From: Vibrio sp. YMD68
Lineage (GTDB): Bacteria > Pseudomonadota > Gammaproteobacteria > Enterobacterales > Vibrionaceae
DNA: 64,000 nucleotides
Assembly: GCF_029958905.1 (NCBI RefSeq)
Contig: NZ_CP124614.1
Location: 2,728,001 to 2,792,000 of the forward strand
Direction: 5' to 3'
Positions 10,408 to 20,408 of the stretch are shown here, piece after piece. Under the pieces are notes generated by a model that saw only the letters and a program-made list of their open reading frames with translations, was not told the DNA's origin and did no database searches. Position 1 is the stretch's first letter, and each line of letters starts with the position of its first letter. The position numbers and the translations under genes were made by a program.

Positions 10408-12789
10408 CTACCATGTGAATATCTTTTTCAGCCATCCCGCGGGTTTACTTTCACAGTTTTTCCTGATGATACCTTTAGGATCCCATAGGGGTAATTTAAA
10501 GCCACTATCACACTCAAGCTCTAAAGAACCCTGCTGAGTTTTATTAAAACCAATCGTACTGATTTCTTGGGGCCAGGGTAATACGAGACGCTCAGGAATA
10601 CGGTTCGTTAAATACTCCGAGTACACTCTCAGCGCCCCACTTGAACCAGTCAGTTTTGTTGGTTGATTGTCATCTCGACCCAACCAAATCGCCGTCACTT
10701 CTCGGCCATCAACACCAACAAACCAGCTATCGCGAGTATCGTTACTGGTTCCGGTTTTTCCAGCCAACGCTGCCCAAGAAAACTGCCCATGTAAATACCT
10801 TCCGGTGCCTTCAACAACGGCCAACTTCATGGCGTAAGTAGTGAGCCACGCCGCTTGCTGAGATACTCTTTGCTGAACCCTTGGAATCGACTCATAAAGC
10901 ACATTCCCTTCCTGATCTAACACCGATCTCAGTGCTGATAATTGCGCTTTTTTGCCAGAGTTCGTCAGGGTTTGGTACATTTGCGCTACTTGAAATGGTG
11001 TCAATGTAAACGACCCCAAAAACATCGATGGAACAGGGCGAATTTCAGAGCGGTCGACACCCAGTTTTTCTAGTGTGTCCATGACGGCTGGAATACCGAG
11101 TTTCATGCCTAATTGAACCGTAGGAACATTGAGAGACTTAGACAGCGCTTCATACAGTGGCACTTCACCTCTAAACTGGCGATCATAGTTTCTCGGTGAC
11201 CAGACATTGCCTTTACTGCCTTTTAAGCTAATAGGCTTATCTTGGAGCGTTGTGGCTAGATTATATTGCTCAGGCGCTTCTAAAGCCGTTAGATACACAG
11301 CAGGCTTAGCCAATGAACCAATTTGACGGCTGGCATTCAGTGCGCGATTAAAACCATCGTAACCCGTTCGCTTCCCCCCCACCATGGCTCGAATTTCTCC
11401 GCTATGACGATCAACCGCGACGGCCGCACCTTCCAATGAATTTCCGGCTTTTTTGGCCAGTTCGGGAATTTTGGTTGCTATCGCTTTTTCCAGCTCTTTC
11501 TGAGACACAGGATCGAGTGACGTAAATACCCGTAAGCCCATTTGAGACTGAAAGGCACTGCCCACTTTTTCTTTAAGCTCAATATTAACTTGCTGAAAGT
11601 ACGCTGGCTGACGACTCGCAATTCTAGGGTTATCTTGAATATCTAACGGTCGACTGGCCGCCTGATCGTATTGCTGTGCGGTTAAAATATCCTGTTGCAT
11701 CATCAACCTAAGCACTAAGTCTCGACGCGTTTTTGCTCGTTCGGGATGGCGGATAGGGTTGTAATACGACGGACCTTTGACCATGCCGACCAACAGTGCC
11801 AGTTGATCGATTCTTAATTCATCAATGGGTTGACCAAAGTAAAGACGAGAAGCAAGGCCAAATCCATGTATCGCTTCACCGCCACTTTGCCCAAGATACA
11901 CCTCGTTCAGGTACGCTTCTAAAATGCGATCTTTGCTGTAGCGATAATCTAAAATCAGCGCGATATACGCTTCTCTCACTTTACGCCATAAGGTTCTGTC
12001 GCTCGATAAAAAAAGGTTTTTAGATAATTGCTGCGTTAATGTACTGCCACCTTGCACCGTCCGCCCGGCTTTAGCATTCACCACCATCGCTCGAGCAATC
12101 GCGACAGGAGAGACGCCATCATGTTGATAGAAATTACGATCTTCGGTCACAAGAAGAGCATCGACCATCACCTCTGGAAATTGATCCCGTCTCAAAAAGA
12201 GTCTTTGCTCATCGGTGTTTTTTTCTAACATTCCTAACATCTTAGGGTCCATACGCAGGTAACCTAAATTGCCACTTTTCTCCAAAGATTGAATGCGATC
12301 CACACCACTGTCGTTAAAATGCACCATCACGTGGCGTGACGGCTCTGGCCCATCAGAAAACTCAAATGGACGACGAATCATCTCTAATTTGGTTGACGAC
12401 GAAGAGTATTCCCCAGGGTGTCGCGGCTGCCTCACCTTACGATAATTGAGTACATCCAGTTCATTACTTAACTGCTTAACCGATACTGACGATCCCGGCG
12501 TGATGGTCATAATCCTTGCGTACACAACCGTAGGCAAACTAAATAGCTGTCCTTCAAATTTCTGTTTTACAACGCTATCGAGATACACGCCGACAAAAAT
12601 CAGCAGAGCCAACCCTGCTAGGCTCGCTTTCCAACCAAAGCTCCACAGCAACTTTAGCCATGACCGTTGCTTCACCGCCTTTTTCTTGCGCGTCGCTTTG
12701 CCCACAGCTGATTTCTTTGCTGGCGGTTTCTTTTTTGAAGTGGCCTTTTTGGTCGTTGACTTCTTGGTCGGGGTCTTTTTATCCGTCAT
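10408..12789 (-). CDS. mrcB: Penicillin-binding protein 1B
   Basis: A 793-residue class A PBP that polymerises and crosslinks peptidoglycan. The cytoplasmic tail (1-42) is extremely Lys/Thr rich. One membrane helix spans about 49-70, with a UB2H-like regulatory domain at about 80-190. The glycosyltransferase domain carries catalytic Glu216 in TEDRNFYQHDG, with QGGSTLTQQL after it. The transpeptidase has Ser492 in SLAK, SKSLN as SxN, and KTGTSND. Two C-terminal cysteines are present. It lies 73 bp downstream of hrpB on the same strand, as in E. coli where mrcB neighbours hrpB. In that family LpoB-type lipoproteins activate it; none is encoded here. Confidence 0.96.
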   Translation of the reverse strand: MTDKKTPTKKSTTKKATSKKKPPAKKSAVGKATRKKKAVKQRSWLKLLWSFGWKASLAGLALLIFVGVYLDSVVKQKFEGQLFSLPTVVYARIMTITPGSSVSVKQLSNELDVLNYRKVRQPRHPGEYSSSSTKLEMIRRPFEFSDGPEPSRHVMVHFNDSGVDRIQSLEKSGNLGYLRMDPKMLGMLEKNTDEQRLFLRRDQFPEVMVDALLVTEDRNFYQHDGVSPVAIARAMVVNAKAGRTVQGGSTLTQQLSKNLFLSSDRTLWRKVREAYIALILDYRYSKDRILEAYLNEVYLGQSGGEAIHGFGLASRLYFGQPIDELRIDQLALLVGMVKGPSYYNPIRHPERAKTRRDLVLRLMMQQDILTAQQYDQAASRPLDIQDNPRIASRQPAYFQQVNIELKEKVGSAFQSQMGLRVFTSLDPVSQKELEKAIATKIPELAKKAGNSLEGAAVAVDRHSGEIRAMVGGKRTGYDGFNRALNASRQIGSLAKPAVYLTALEAPEQYNLATTLQDKPISLKGSKGNVWSPRNYDRQFRGEVPLYEALSKSLNVPTVQLGMKLGIPAVMDTLEKLGVDRSEIRPVPSMFLGSFTLTPFQVAQMYQTLTNSGKKAQLSALRSVLDQEGNVLYESIPRVQQRVSQQAAWLTTYAMKLAVVEGTGRYLHGQFSWAALAGKTGTSNDTRDSWFVGVDGREVTAIWLGRDDNQPTKLTGSSGALRVYSEYLTNRIPERLVLPWPQEISTIGFNKTQQGSLELECDSGFKLPLWDPKGIIRKNCESKPAGWLKKIFTW

Positions 12790-12842
12790 TACTGTCCATC
12801 ATTACTTTTTCATTATTGCTTTACGACATTGCTTTTTCGTTA

Positions 12843-12882
12843 TTAATGAAAGTGCCGTTTTATTAATTAAAGTGCCGTTTTG
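12843..12882. repeat. 20-bp tandem duplication spanning the hrpB stop codon
   Basis: Two adjacent 20-bp units, 12843-12862 and 12863-12882, are identical at 18 positions (core AAAGTGCCGTTTT). The right unit encodes the last residues and stop of hrpB on the minus strand. The left unit is its non-coding copy. Confidence 0.85.
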
Positions 12883-15367
12883 TTTTTCTGGTCGCGACAT
12901 GGTTGGCAGGATCATCTGGCCACACGTGTTTGGGGTATCGACCCTTCATCTCTTTTTGTACTTCTTTGTATGAACCGGCCCAAAAAGAAGCCAAATCTTG
13001 AGTCACTTGCAAGGGACGCTGAGCCGGAGACAAGAGTTCTAAAACAATTTTCTTTTGTCCATTGGCAATAACTGGGGAATCGTGCTCACCAAAGATCTCT
13101 TGCATTCGGACCGACAATATCGGCTCACACCCCACTTCATAACGAATCCTTTTCTTGGTTCCAGTGGGTAGCTGATGAGAAACGGGTAAGTACTGATCGA
13201 TCTCTTTGCTCAAAGGCCAACCGAGTCTTGCCAATAACACCGGCACCAGATCAATGCCCTTTAAACCTTTTAACGAAGTCACTCCAACCATATAAGGTGC
13301 CAGCCATACATCAAGCTCCTTTAATAGGCTCGCTTCATCCATTTCAGGCCACGAAAGATCCGGTAACCAAGCTGCGCCACAGCGAATACGAACCAATAAA
13401 TCGTTAGCCGATTGCGACCAATTTAATACCGAAAGCCCTTTTTGTTTTACATAACCAAGTAATGCTTCGGTCATTTTTTGTTTATCTAGCTGAGTCAGCG
13501 ATTGTCGAGTGATCACCAAATTCACAAGCTTTACTTGTTCTTCGCCAATCAATCGGCCTTTATTTTCATTCCATTCGACCACTTCTTGGGTTACAAACAT
13601 CGAAGGGAATTGCTGCTGTAATAAACGGATATCAAGCTCTACCGCTAAAAAGATTCGACTCGCATTATGCTGACTGCGCATTAAATCTATGGCCACTAGA
13701 TATTCGCTATCCGACAAGCTGTGCGCCTGATCCACTTCAGCCCCGTGACCATTCGCAAGAACGAATTTTCCGCTTCCGATGGTACGCGCTTGAGCAACAC
13801 GATCGGGAAAGGCAAGGCTCAGAGCGATGGCGACAAAACGCTCTTCAACCCTTGGTAGAGAAAAGCGCTGCTGACATTTAGCGGCCAGCTGTTCTGCTCG
13901 CTTTAAAATGGTTCGAGCTTTTTGGTGGCTTCCTTGCTTTAAACGATAAAGGCTGTCTTGCAGATCTACTGTGTTTCGCTCGGGTTCTTCAATTAAGGCG
14001 GCAACGGCTATGGCAGTCTGGAATAACGCCTCATCGCATTGTAGGGATTTCACCAACATACTTGCCATTCTTGGCTCCAAACCAAATTGATGAGCCTGTT
14101 TTCCCAGCGCCGTTAACTGACGCTGATCATTCATGAGATCAAGCGATACTAACAACTGCCGAGCTTGTGCTAGCGCAACGTCAGGAGGTGCATCGAGCCA
14201 CTTTAATTCATTGGCTTCATACGCACCCCATTGTGCAAGTTCCATCGCCAATGGACAGAGATCCGAGTGCATAATTTCAGCAACAGGAACCGCAGGCTGT
14301 TGATTGAGGTGCCCCTCACTGTAAAGCCGCACACAAATTCCAGGCTCTAATCGCCCTGCTCGCCCCGCTCTTTGCTCTGCGGAGGACTGCGCTATTCTGA
14401 CTTGCTCTAACTTAGTGATCCCTGTTTTAAGATCAAACTTAGCAACGCGCTCTAAGCCACAATCCAAAACCAAACGGATCCCTTCAATAGTGAGTGAGGT
14501 TTCTGCAATGTTCGTCGCCAATACGACTTTACGCAAATTCCCACTCAAGGGGGCTATTGCCTTTTGCTGCTCGGAGAAAGTGAGTTGACCATACAACGGA
14601 AAAAGAGACACATCACTGGCCAGATCGCTAAGTTTTTCAGCCACTTGTTTTATGGCTGATACGCCTGGAAGAAAAACCAACAAAGATCCCTGCTCAGTGG
14701 CCATTAAATGCTGTATCTGTTTAACGACGGTTGGAATTAGGTAATCGTGGGGTTTTAAATCATGATAACGATATTCAACAGGAAAACTTCGCCCATGCGA
14801 CTCCACATATTTCGCCTGAGGAAGCAGAGTGGTTAACGCGTTTTGATCGAGCGTTGCTGACATCACCACAATATGAAGGTCATCCCTTAACGCATCTTGC
14901 ACCTCAAGGCTCAAGGCCAATGCTGTATCAGCATGAATACTTCGCTCGTGAAATTCATCGAATATAAGTAAATCGATACCAGAAAGTTCAGGGTCCGATT
15001 GCAACATCCGAGTCATGATCCCTTCCGTCACGATTTCCAGCTGAGTCTCACGGCTTACTTTCGTTTCCCCGCGTACACGATACCCGACCCGCTCACCGAC
15101 CTTTTCCCCCAATTGCTGCGCCAGATAGCCTGCAATATTTCTTGCCGCAAGCCGCCGAGGTTCAAGCATGATGATTTTGCCCGAAAACACCCCTGCTTTG
15201 ATTAATTGCAGTGGGAAAAACGTGGATTTACCCGCGCCAGGGGCCGCTTTAAGAATCAATTGATTGTGTGATTGAAGGCCTGAAAGCAATTCCGGGATCA
15301 CACTTTCTATCGGTAATGGAATCGGTGAAGACAATGGAGACGCCTTATGATGTAATGAGGGCACCAT
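12863..15367 (-). CDS. hrpB: ATP-dependent RNA helicase-like protein HrpB
   Basis: An 834-residue DEAH-type helicase. Motif I is AAPGAGKST (41-49), motif II DEFH (138-141), motif III SAT (171-173) and motif [10 protein letters not shown] (about 335-345). HA2/OB-like and HrpB-specific C-terminal domains follow. The molecular role in bacteria is not well defined. The start at 15367 is the only ATG before the conserved IPELLSGLQ segment and gives a slightly longer N-terminus than E. coli HrpB. It is divergent from sfsA with only 20 bp between starts, so at least one promoter must lie inside the other gene. The stop codon sits in a 20-bp tandem duplication. Confidence 0.93.
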   Translation of the reverse strand: MVPSLHHKASPLSSPIPLPIESVIPELLSGLQSHNQLILKAAPGAGKSTFFPLQLIKAGVFSGKIIMLEPRRLAARNIAGYLAQQLGEKVGERVGYRVRGETKVSRETQLEIVTEGIMTRMLQSDPELSGIDLLIFDEFHERSIHADTALALSLEVQDALRDDLHIVVMSATLDQNALTTLLPQAKYVESHGRSFPVEYRYHDLKPHDYLIPTVVKQIQHLMATEQGSLLVFLPGVSAIKQVAEKLSDLASDVSLFPLYGQLTFSEQQKAIAPLSGNLRKVVLATNIAETSLTIEGIRLVLDCGLERVAKFDLKTGITKLEQVRIAQSSAEQRAGRAGRLEPGICVRLYSEGHLNQQPAVPVAEIMHSDLCPLAMELAQWGAYEANELKWLDAPPDVALAQARQLLVSLDLMNDQRQLTALGKQAHQFGLEPRMASMLVKSLQCDEALFQTAIAVAALIEEPERNTVDLQDSLYRLKQGSHQKARTILKRAEQLAAKCQQRFSLPRVEERFVAIALSLAFPDRVAQARTIGSGKFVLANGHGAEVDQAHSLSDSEYLVAIDLMRSQHNASRIFLAVELDIRLLQQQFPSMFVTQEVVEWNENKGRLIGEEQVKLVNLVITRQSLTQLDKQKMTEALLGYVKQKGLSVLNWSQSANDLLVRIRCGAAWLPDLSWPEMDEASLLKELDVWLAPYMVGVTSLKGLKGIDLVPVLLARLGWPLSKEIDQYLPVSHQLPTGTKKRIRYEVGCEPILSVRMQEIFGEHDSPVIANGQKKIVLELLSPAQRPLQVTQDLASFWAGSYKEVQKEMKGRYPKHVWPDDPANHVATRKTKRHFN

Positions 15368-15387
15368 TGTACATAAAAACAGTAAAA

Positions 15388-16107
15388 ATGCATTTTAATC
15401 CACCTCTTGAATCAGCGGTTTTACTCAAGCGTTACAAGCGCTTCTTGGCTGACATTCAACTGCCAGATGAATCGATACGCACGATCCATTGCGCAAACAC
15501 CGGTGCCATGACAGGCTGTGCTGATGCGGGTAACACCGTCTGGTATTCAACATCGGATAACTTAAAACGCAAGTACCCGAACAGTTGGGAACTCACTCAA
15601 ACCCAGCGAGGTGATTGGATTTGTGTCAATACGGCTAAAGCGAACCATTTGGCGGTTGAAGCGATTCAAAATAACATCATTCAAGAGCTTACTGGTTACG
15701 ATGAATTGAAAACAGAAGTGAAGTACGGCAACGAAAATAGTCGTATCGATATCTTGCTCAATTCAGAAACTAAGCCAAAATGCTATATAGAGGTAAAAAG
15801 CGTCACTTTATTGGATGAAGATAACGATGGGCAGGGCTACTTTCCTGACTCTGTGACCACACGTGGTCAGAAGCATTTGAGAGAGCTCACGGAAATGGCG
15901 AAAAATGGAAGCAGAGCAGTACTTTTATTCACTGTTTTACACTCAGGGATTGAAAAAGTATCAGCAGCACTCCATATAGACGCCAACTATTCATATTTAC
16001 TAAACCAAGCAATAGAGCAAGGTGTCGAAGTCCTGTGCTACAAAGCTCAGATTTCTGAATCAGGAATCAAACTCATTTCTGCTGTTGATTTTATCAATAA
16101 CGAGTAG
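15388..16107 (+). CDS. sfsA: DNA/RNA nuclease SfsA
   Basis: A 239-residue SfsA protein. The start at 15388 ([19 protein letters not shown]) matches the family N-terminus, and the frame is open further upstream only as antisense to hrpB. The family has an OB-like N-terminal half (about 1-85) and a PD-(D/E)xK nuclease core, here seen as SRIDILL followed by [10 protein letters not shown]. Originally described as a sugar fermentation stimulator, it is now regarded as a nucleic-acid-binding nuclease. No clear Shine-Dalgarno sequence precedes the start. Next comes dksA at 133 bp, the conserved sfsA-dksA order. Confidence 0.93.
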   Translation: MHFNPPLESAVLLKRYKRFLADIQLPDESIRTIHCANTGAMTGCADAGNTVWYSTSDNLKRKYPNSWELTQTQRGDWICVNTAKANHLAVEAIQNNIIQELTGYDELKTEVKYGNENSRIDILLNSETKPKCYIEVKSVTLLDEDNDGQGYFPDSVTTRGQKHLRELTEMAKNGSRAVLLFTVLHSGIEKVSAALHIDANYSYLLNQAIEQGVEVLCYKAQISESGIKLISAVDFINNE

Positions 16108-16240
16108 AAAGTGATGTGATGTTCACATTGATAAAAAGTTTGCTATTCAAGATTTGCGTCGCCCGTTTCTTTTTGCTATAGATAGCCGCCTAAAAATAGA
16201 CTGCTCAAACAGTTGACTAGGTGTTAGTAGGAGATGCTGC

Positions 16241-16687
16241 ATGCCAGAATTAAAGAAAAAAGCGATAGGCATCCTAGCCATTGCAGGGGTTGAGCCATAC
16301 CAATCAAAGCCGGGTGAAGAATACATGTCACCTGATCAGGTCGCTCATTTTACAAAAATTTTAGCCGCATGGCGCAACCAACTGAGAGTTGAAGTTGATC
16401 GTACTGTTCACCACATGCAAGACGAAGCAGCCAACTTCCCAGATCCCGTTGACCGTGCATCTCAAGAAGAAGAATTCAGCTTAGAACTTCGTAATCGAGA
16501 CCGTGAACGTCGTTTGATCAAGAAGATCGAGAAAACACTCAACAAGATCGAAGAAGACGATTTTGGTTTTTGCGAATCTTGTGGCGTGGAAATCGGTATA
16601 CGCCGCTTAGAAGCGCGCCCAACGGCTGATCTTTGTATCGACTGTAAAACACTGTCTGAGATTAAAGAAAAACAGATGCAAGGTTAA
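16241..16687 (+). CDS. dksA: RNA polymerase-binding transcription factor DksA
   Basis: A 148-residue DksA. The coiled-coil tip carries the DPVDRA motif (D68, D71, A73), equivalent to the DxxDxA needed to act in the RNA polymerase secondary channel. The four-cysteine zinc finger is C111, C114, C132 and C135 (CESCG...CIDCK). With ppGpp it represses rRNA promoters and activates amino-acid promoters. A strong GGAG-type ribosome binding site precedes the ATG, and its own terminator follows at 16720, so it is probably transcribed mainly alone. Confidence 0.97.
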   Translation: MPELKKKAIGILAIAGVEPYQSKPGEEYMSPDQVAHFTKILAAWRNQLRVEVDRTVHHMQDEAANFPDPVDRASQEEEFSLELRNRDRERRLIKKIEKTLNKIEEDDFGFCESCGVEIGIRRLEARPTADLCIDCKTLSEIKEKQMQG

Positions 16688-16719
16688 ACCTAGCCTTTGT
16701 GACGACTAGCCTTTGTTTG

Positions 16720-16745
16720 TAAAGGGAGCTTATGCTCCCTTTTTG
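16720..16745 (+). terminator. Terminator of dksA
   Basis: AAAGGGAGC and GCTCCCTTT form a stem with a TTAT loop, followed by a T-run, 35 bp after the dksA stop. Confidence 0.88.
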
Positions 16746-16769
16746 TGGTTTTGATATCAGGTGAATATG

Positions 16770-17660
16770 ATGAGTTATGTGGGTCGATTTGCACCTTCCC
16801 CTTCGGGTCCATTACATTTTGGCTCTTTGGTCGCTGCTCTGGGGAGTTATTTTCAAGCAAAATCTCATCATGGCAAATGGCTGGTGAGAATGGAAGATCT
16901 CGACCCACCTAGAGAAATGGCAGGCGCCTCCGATCTCATTTTAAACACCTTAGAGGCTTATCATCTTCATTGGGATGATACCGTTGTTTATCAAAGTCAA
17001 CGCCACCCATATTATCAACAGCAAATCGAACATTGGTTAAGTTCAAAAGAGGCTTATTATTGCCAATGCACACGCAAACAGATTAAGCAATGCGGAGGCT
17101 TTTATCTTGGAACTTGTCGAGATAAAGCGCTCACTCCCGATAAGCCATGCTCAGTGCGATTTAAAGTGCCTCATGCCATCAATCACTTTATTGACTTAAA
17201 CTATGGTCATATTGATATTCCTCAAGCTCTGGCAGAGGAAGATTTCATTATTAAGCGACGTGATGGATTGTACGCTTACAACCTTGCCGTTGTATTAGAC
17301 GATATTCAGCAAGGTGTGACCGAAGTCGTGAGAGGTGCGGATCTTATCGAGCCAACAGGTCGACAAATCAACCTGTATCGTGCTTTGGGTGGACCAGAGG
17401 TCAGTTATGTACATTTACCTCTTGTTGTCGATCAGCACGGTAATAAGTTATCCAAGCAAAACCATGCACCAGCGTTGAATAATCAACAACCACTAGAAAC
17501 GTTGCTCGATGCAATGGCCTTTTTGGGGTTTGATATTGATGCGCATATTCGTCAAGCAACGATAGACGAATTATTAACATGGGGGTGCCAAAATTGGTCC
17601 TTGCAGCGAGTGCCAAAGACCATGGCAAACACAGCAAGATTCTCAAACGGCGCGTCTTAG
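16770..17660 (+). CDS. gluQ: Glutamyl-Q tRNA(Asp) synthetase
   Basis: A truncated GluRS paralogue, here 296 residues, that attaches glutamate to the queuosine base of tRNA-Asp. It has the class I HIGH-like segment APSPSGPLHFGSL at the N-terminus, cysteines CQC...GTC for the family zinc site, the VLDD and VRGADL segments, and a KMSKS-like KLSKQN. No anticodon-binding domain is present, as expected. Three starts are possible (GTG 16761, ATG 16767, ATG 16770). I chose 16770 because AGGTGA ends five bases before it. It lies between dksA and pcnB as in other gammaproteobacteria. Confidence 0.93.
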   Translation: MSYVGRFAPSPSGPLHFGSLVAALGSYFQAKSHHGKWLVRMEDLDPPREMAGASDLILNTLEAYHLHWDDTVVYQSQRHPYYQQQIEHWLSSKEAYYCQCTRKQIKQCGGFYLGTCRDKALTPDKPCSVRFKVPHAINHFIDLNYGHIDIPQALAEEDFIIKRRDGLYAYNLAVVLDDIQQGVTEVVRGADLIEPTGRQINLYRALGGPEVSYVHLPLVVDQHGNKLSKQNHAPALNNQQPLETLLDAMAFLGFDIDAHIRQATIDELLTWGCQNWSLQRVPKTMANTARFSNGAS

Positions 17661-17747
17661 GCTATTATTAGCCCCAAATTAGGCCTTACCAGGCAAATTA
17701 TCACCAACTAAAGCAACCTTGGTTTAAGCCAATATTGCCAGAAGCAC

Positions 17748-19094
17748 ATGAATAATAACGAATATACACCAAGCCAATTCCCAGACCTTGCATTGAATGT
17801 TCTTACTCGACAAGAGCACAATATTTCACGCAAGCAAATCAGTGACAACGCTCTAAAGGTGCTATACCGACTCAATGGCGCTGGTTTTGAAGCTTACCTC
17901 GTTGGAGGTGGCGTTCGCGACTTACTATTGGATCTTGCACCAAAAGATTTCGATATCGCGACAAATGCGACTCCTGAGCAAATTAAGCATCTGTTTAGAA
18001 ACTGTCGTCTGATTGGTCGCCGTTTCCGATTAGCGCACATCATGTTCGGCCGAGATATTATTGAAGTGGCGACGTTTCGAGGTCACCACCAAGAGCCAAG
18101 CAAGAACGTATCAGCTCAGTCAGACGAAGGTATGCTGCTGCGTGACAATGTCTATGGCAGCATTGATGAAGATGCTGAACGACGCGATTTCTCTATCAAC
18201 GCGATGTATTACAACATCAGCGACTACAGCATTCATGACTATGCGGGTGGTGTAGAAGATCTGGAAGATAAGCTGATCCGACTGATTGGCGATCCTGAAG
18301 TTCGCTACCGCGAAGATCCCGTGCGTATGCTGCGTGCGATTCGCTTTGCCGCAAAACTTGATTTCGATATTGAAGAAGATACCGCAGCGCCAATCGAAGA
18401 TCTGGCTCCCTTGCTACAAGGTATCCCTTCTGCTCGCCTTTATGAAGAATCACTCAAATTACTGCAAGCTGGTAATGGGCTTGAAACCTATCACCTGATG
18501 CGTGAGTACAATCTATTTCAGCAAATGTTCCCTGTTATTGCCGAGCACTTTACTGAGGATTATTCTTCACCAACAGAGCAGATGTTGGATCTGGTCTTTG
18601 ATTCAACCGATCTTCGAATTGAAGATGGTAAACGAATCAACCCAGCCTTTATGTTTGCTGCCATGCTTTGGTATCCGCTCAATACTTTGGCAGATCAATT
18701 GATGAGCGAGCGTAAACTGGGCCACTATGATGCGATCATGGAAGCCAGCAATATCATCTTGGATGCTCAGGTGAAAACCATTGCGATACCAAGACGCCAC
18801 ACTGCAACGATTCGTGAGATTTGGCAGTTGCAACTTCGCCTGCCTCGCCGCAACGGAAAACGAGCATTTAGATTAACGGAATTGAATAAGTTCCGTGCGG
18901 GTTACGATTTCCTAGAAATGCGCGGGGAAGTGGAAGGTGGGCAAACCAAAGAACTCGCGACTTGGTGGACAACCTTCCAAAGTGCAAATCGCAATACCCG
19001 CCAAACGATGGCAGCAGAACTTGAAGAAACAGGGTCTAAAACGCCTTATCGCCGTCGGAAAAACAATCGTAAAAAAAAGAGCAAACCTGAATAA
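17748..19094 (+). CDS. pcnB: Poly(A) polymerase I
   Basis: A 448-residue nucleotidyltransferase that adds poly(A) tails to RNA and promotes decay. The N-terminal head has GGGVRD (53-58) and the catalytic aspartates D67 and D69 in KDFDIATNAT. The neck and body follow, and the C-terminus is highly basic (RRRKNNRKKK), as in PcnB and unlike CCA-adding enzymes. No strong Shine-Dalgarno sequence precedes the ATG. In E. coli pcnB also initiates weakly (non-canonical start), so low expression may be the rule. It overlaps folK by one base (TAATG), so translation is coupled. Confidence 0.95.
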   Translation: MNNNEYTPSQFPDLALNVLTRQEHNISRKQISDNALKVLYRLNGAGFEAYLVGGGVRDLLLDLAPKDFDIATNATPEQIKHLFRNCRLIGRRFRLAHIMFGRDIIEVATFRGHHQEPSKNVSAQSDEGMLLRDNVYGSIDEDAERRDFSINAMYYNISDYSIHDYAGGVEDLEDKLIRLIGDPEVRYREDPVRMLRAIRFAAKLDFDIEEDTAAPIEDLAPLLQGIPSARLYEESLKLLQAGNGLETYHLMREYNLFQQMFPVIAEHFTEDYSSPTEQMLDLVFDSTDLRIEDGKRINPAFMFAAMLWYPLNTLADQLMSERKLGHYDAIMEASNIILDAQVKTIAIPRRHTATIREIWQLQLRLPRRNGKRAFRLTELNKFRAGYDFLEMRGEVEGGQTKELATWWTTFQSANRNTRQTMAAELEETGSKTPYRRRKNNRKKKSKPE

Positions 19095-19579
19095 TGGTTA
19101 TCGCGTACATTGCGGTCGGCAGTAATCTTGCCGACCCTGTAGGCCAAGCTAACGACGCCATAGAAGCGTTAAAGCACTTACCTAATTCATCGCAACTGAG
19201 CGCATCACAACTTTATAGCAGCAGCCCTATGGGGCCTCAGGATCAACCTGACTATATCAACGCTATGGTTGCAATAGAAACACAATTAACGCCACTTGAG
19301 CTACTCGATTGCACACAAGCGATTGAGCAAGAGCAAGGGCGTGTCCGTAAAGATGATCGTTGGGGTCCGCGAACTTTAGATTTAGACATCATTCTTTATG
19401 GCAATGAAGTGATCGATTCCGAGCGTCTTGTCGTTCCTCATTATGGAATGAAAGAGCGTGAGTTTGTTCTCTACCCGCTCGCGGAAATCGCACCAAATTT
19501 AACCCTCCCAGATGGGACAGAGCTGCAAGAACTACTGAATGAAGTGGATCTTAACGGGCTCAGAACTTGGCAATCATAG
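19094..19579 (+). CDS. folK: 2-amino-4-hydroxy-6-hydroxymethyldihydropteridine pyrophosphokinase
   Basis: A 161-residue HPPK that transfers pyrophosphate from ATP to hydroxymethyldihydropterin in folate synthesis. The family signature DDRWGPRTLDLDIILYG is intact, with the metal-binding aspartates in DLDI. The N-terminus AYIAVGSNL is typical. The start overlaps the pcnB stop by one base. panB follows 23 bp later in what looks like a pcnB-folK-panB-panC transcription unit. Confidence 0.97.
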   Translation: MVIAYIAVGSNLADPVGQANDAIEALKHLPNSSQLSASQLYSSSPMGPQDQPDYINAMVAIETQLTPLELLDCTQAIEQEQGRVRKDDRWGPRTLDLDIILYGNEVIDSERLVVPHYGMKEREFVLYPLAEIAPNLTLPDGTELQELLNEVDLNGLRTWQS

Positions 19580-19602
19580 CCAACGCCTTGTAAGGAAAAC
19601 TG

Positions 19603-20397
19603 ATGAAAAAAATCACAATCAACGACCTAATTAAATGCAAACAAGAAGGTCGCAAATTCGCAACCTCTACCGCATATGACGCAAGTTTTGCCCAGCTATT
19701 TGAAAGCCAAGAAATGCCCGTACTGCTGGTTGGTGATTCTCTGGGCATGGTTTTACAAGGTAAAAGTGATACGTTACCCGTCACAGTTGAAGATATTGCT
19801 TACCACACGCGCTGTGTTCGCGCTGGTAGCCCAAACAGCTTGTTAATGGCTGACATGCCATTCATGAGCTATGCCACTCCAGAGCAGGCTTGTGAGAGCG
19901 CAGCAAAGCTCATGCAAGCCGGTGCCAACATGGTCAAAATTGAAGGTGGCGACTGGTTAGTCGATACCGTTAAGATGCTGACAGAGCGCGCAGTGCCTGT
20001 TTGTGCTCACTTAGGCCTAACCCCTCAGTCTGTGAATATCTTTGGTGGTTATAAAGTTCAAGGTCGCGATCAAGAACATGCCGATCGTATGGTCAAAGAT
20101 GCCCTAGCCTTGCAACAGGCCGGTGCTCAAATTGTCCTGCTTGAGTGTGTTCCCGCCGGTCTTGCTGAGCGTATCACTCAAGTTCTTGATGTTCCTGTTA
20201 TCGGTATTGGTGCCGGTAATGTGACTGACGGGCAAATTCTTGTGATGCACGATATGTTTGGTATTTCAGCCAATTACATGCCTAGGTTCTCGAAAAACTT
20301 CCTTGCTGAAACCGGTGACATGCGATCAGCGGTAGCAAAATATATCCGTGACGTGGAAAGTGGCGCTTTCCCTGATGAAGCGCATACTATCGCCTAG
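19603..20397 (+). CDS. panB: Ketopantoate hydroxymethyltransferase
   Basis: A 264-residue TIM-barrel enzyme that transfers a hydroxymethyl group from methylene-THF to alpha-ketoisovalerate, the first step to pantothenate and CoA. Metal-site residues lie in LVGDSLGMV and MADMPFMSY, and family segments GGYKVQGRD and [10 protein letters not shown] are present. The length equals that of E. coli PanB. It has a TAAGGAAA ribosome binding site and lies 11 bp before panC. CoaE, the last CoA enzyme, is also in this window. Confidence 0.97.
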   Translation: MKKITINDLIKCKQEGRKFATSTAYDASFAQLFESQEMPVLLVGDSLGMVLQGKSDTLPVTVEDIAYHTRCVRAGSPNSLLMADMPFMSYATPEQACESAAKLMQAGANMVKIEGGDWLVDTVKMLTERAVPVCAHLGLTPQSVNIFGGYKVQGRDQEHADRMVKDALALQQAGAQIVLLECVPAGLAERITQVLDVPVIGIGAGNVTDGQILVMHDMFGISANYMPRFSKNFLAETGDMRSAVAKYIRDVESGAFPDEAHTIA

Positions 20398-20408
20398 GGA
20401 GTTCTACT

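Noticed and set aside
12446..12973. A 175-codon Phe/Leu-rich frame spanning the mrcB start
   Set aside because: It is an antisense image of the Lys-rich N-terminus of PBP1B.
15268..15387. N-terminal extension of sfsA
   Set aside because: The frame is open but antisense to hrpB. SfsA proteins begin at MxFxPPL, which is the ATG at 15388.
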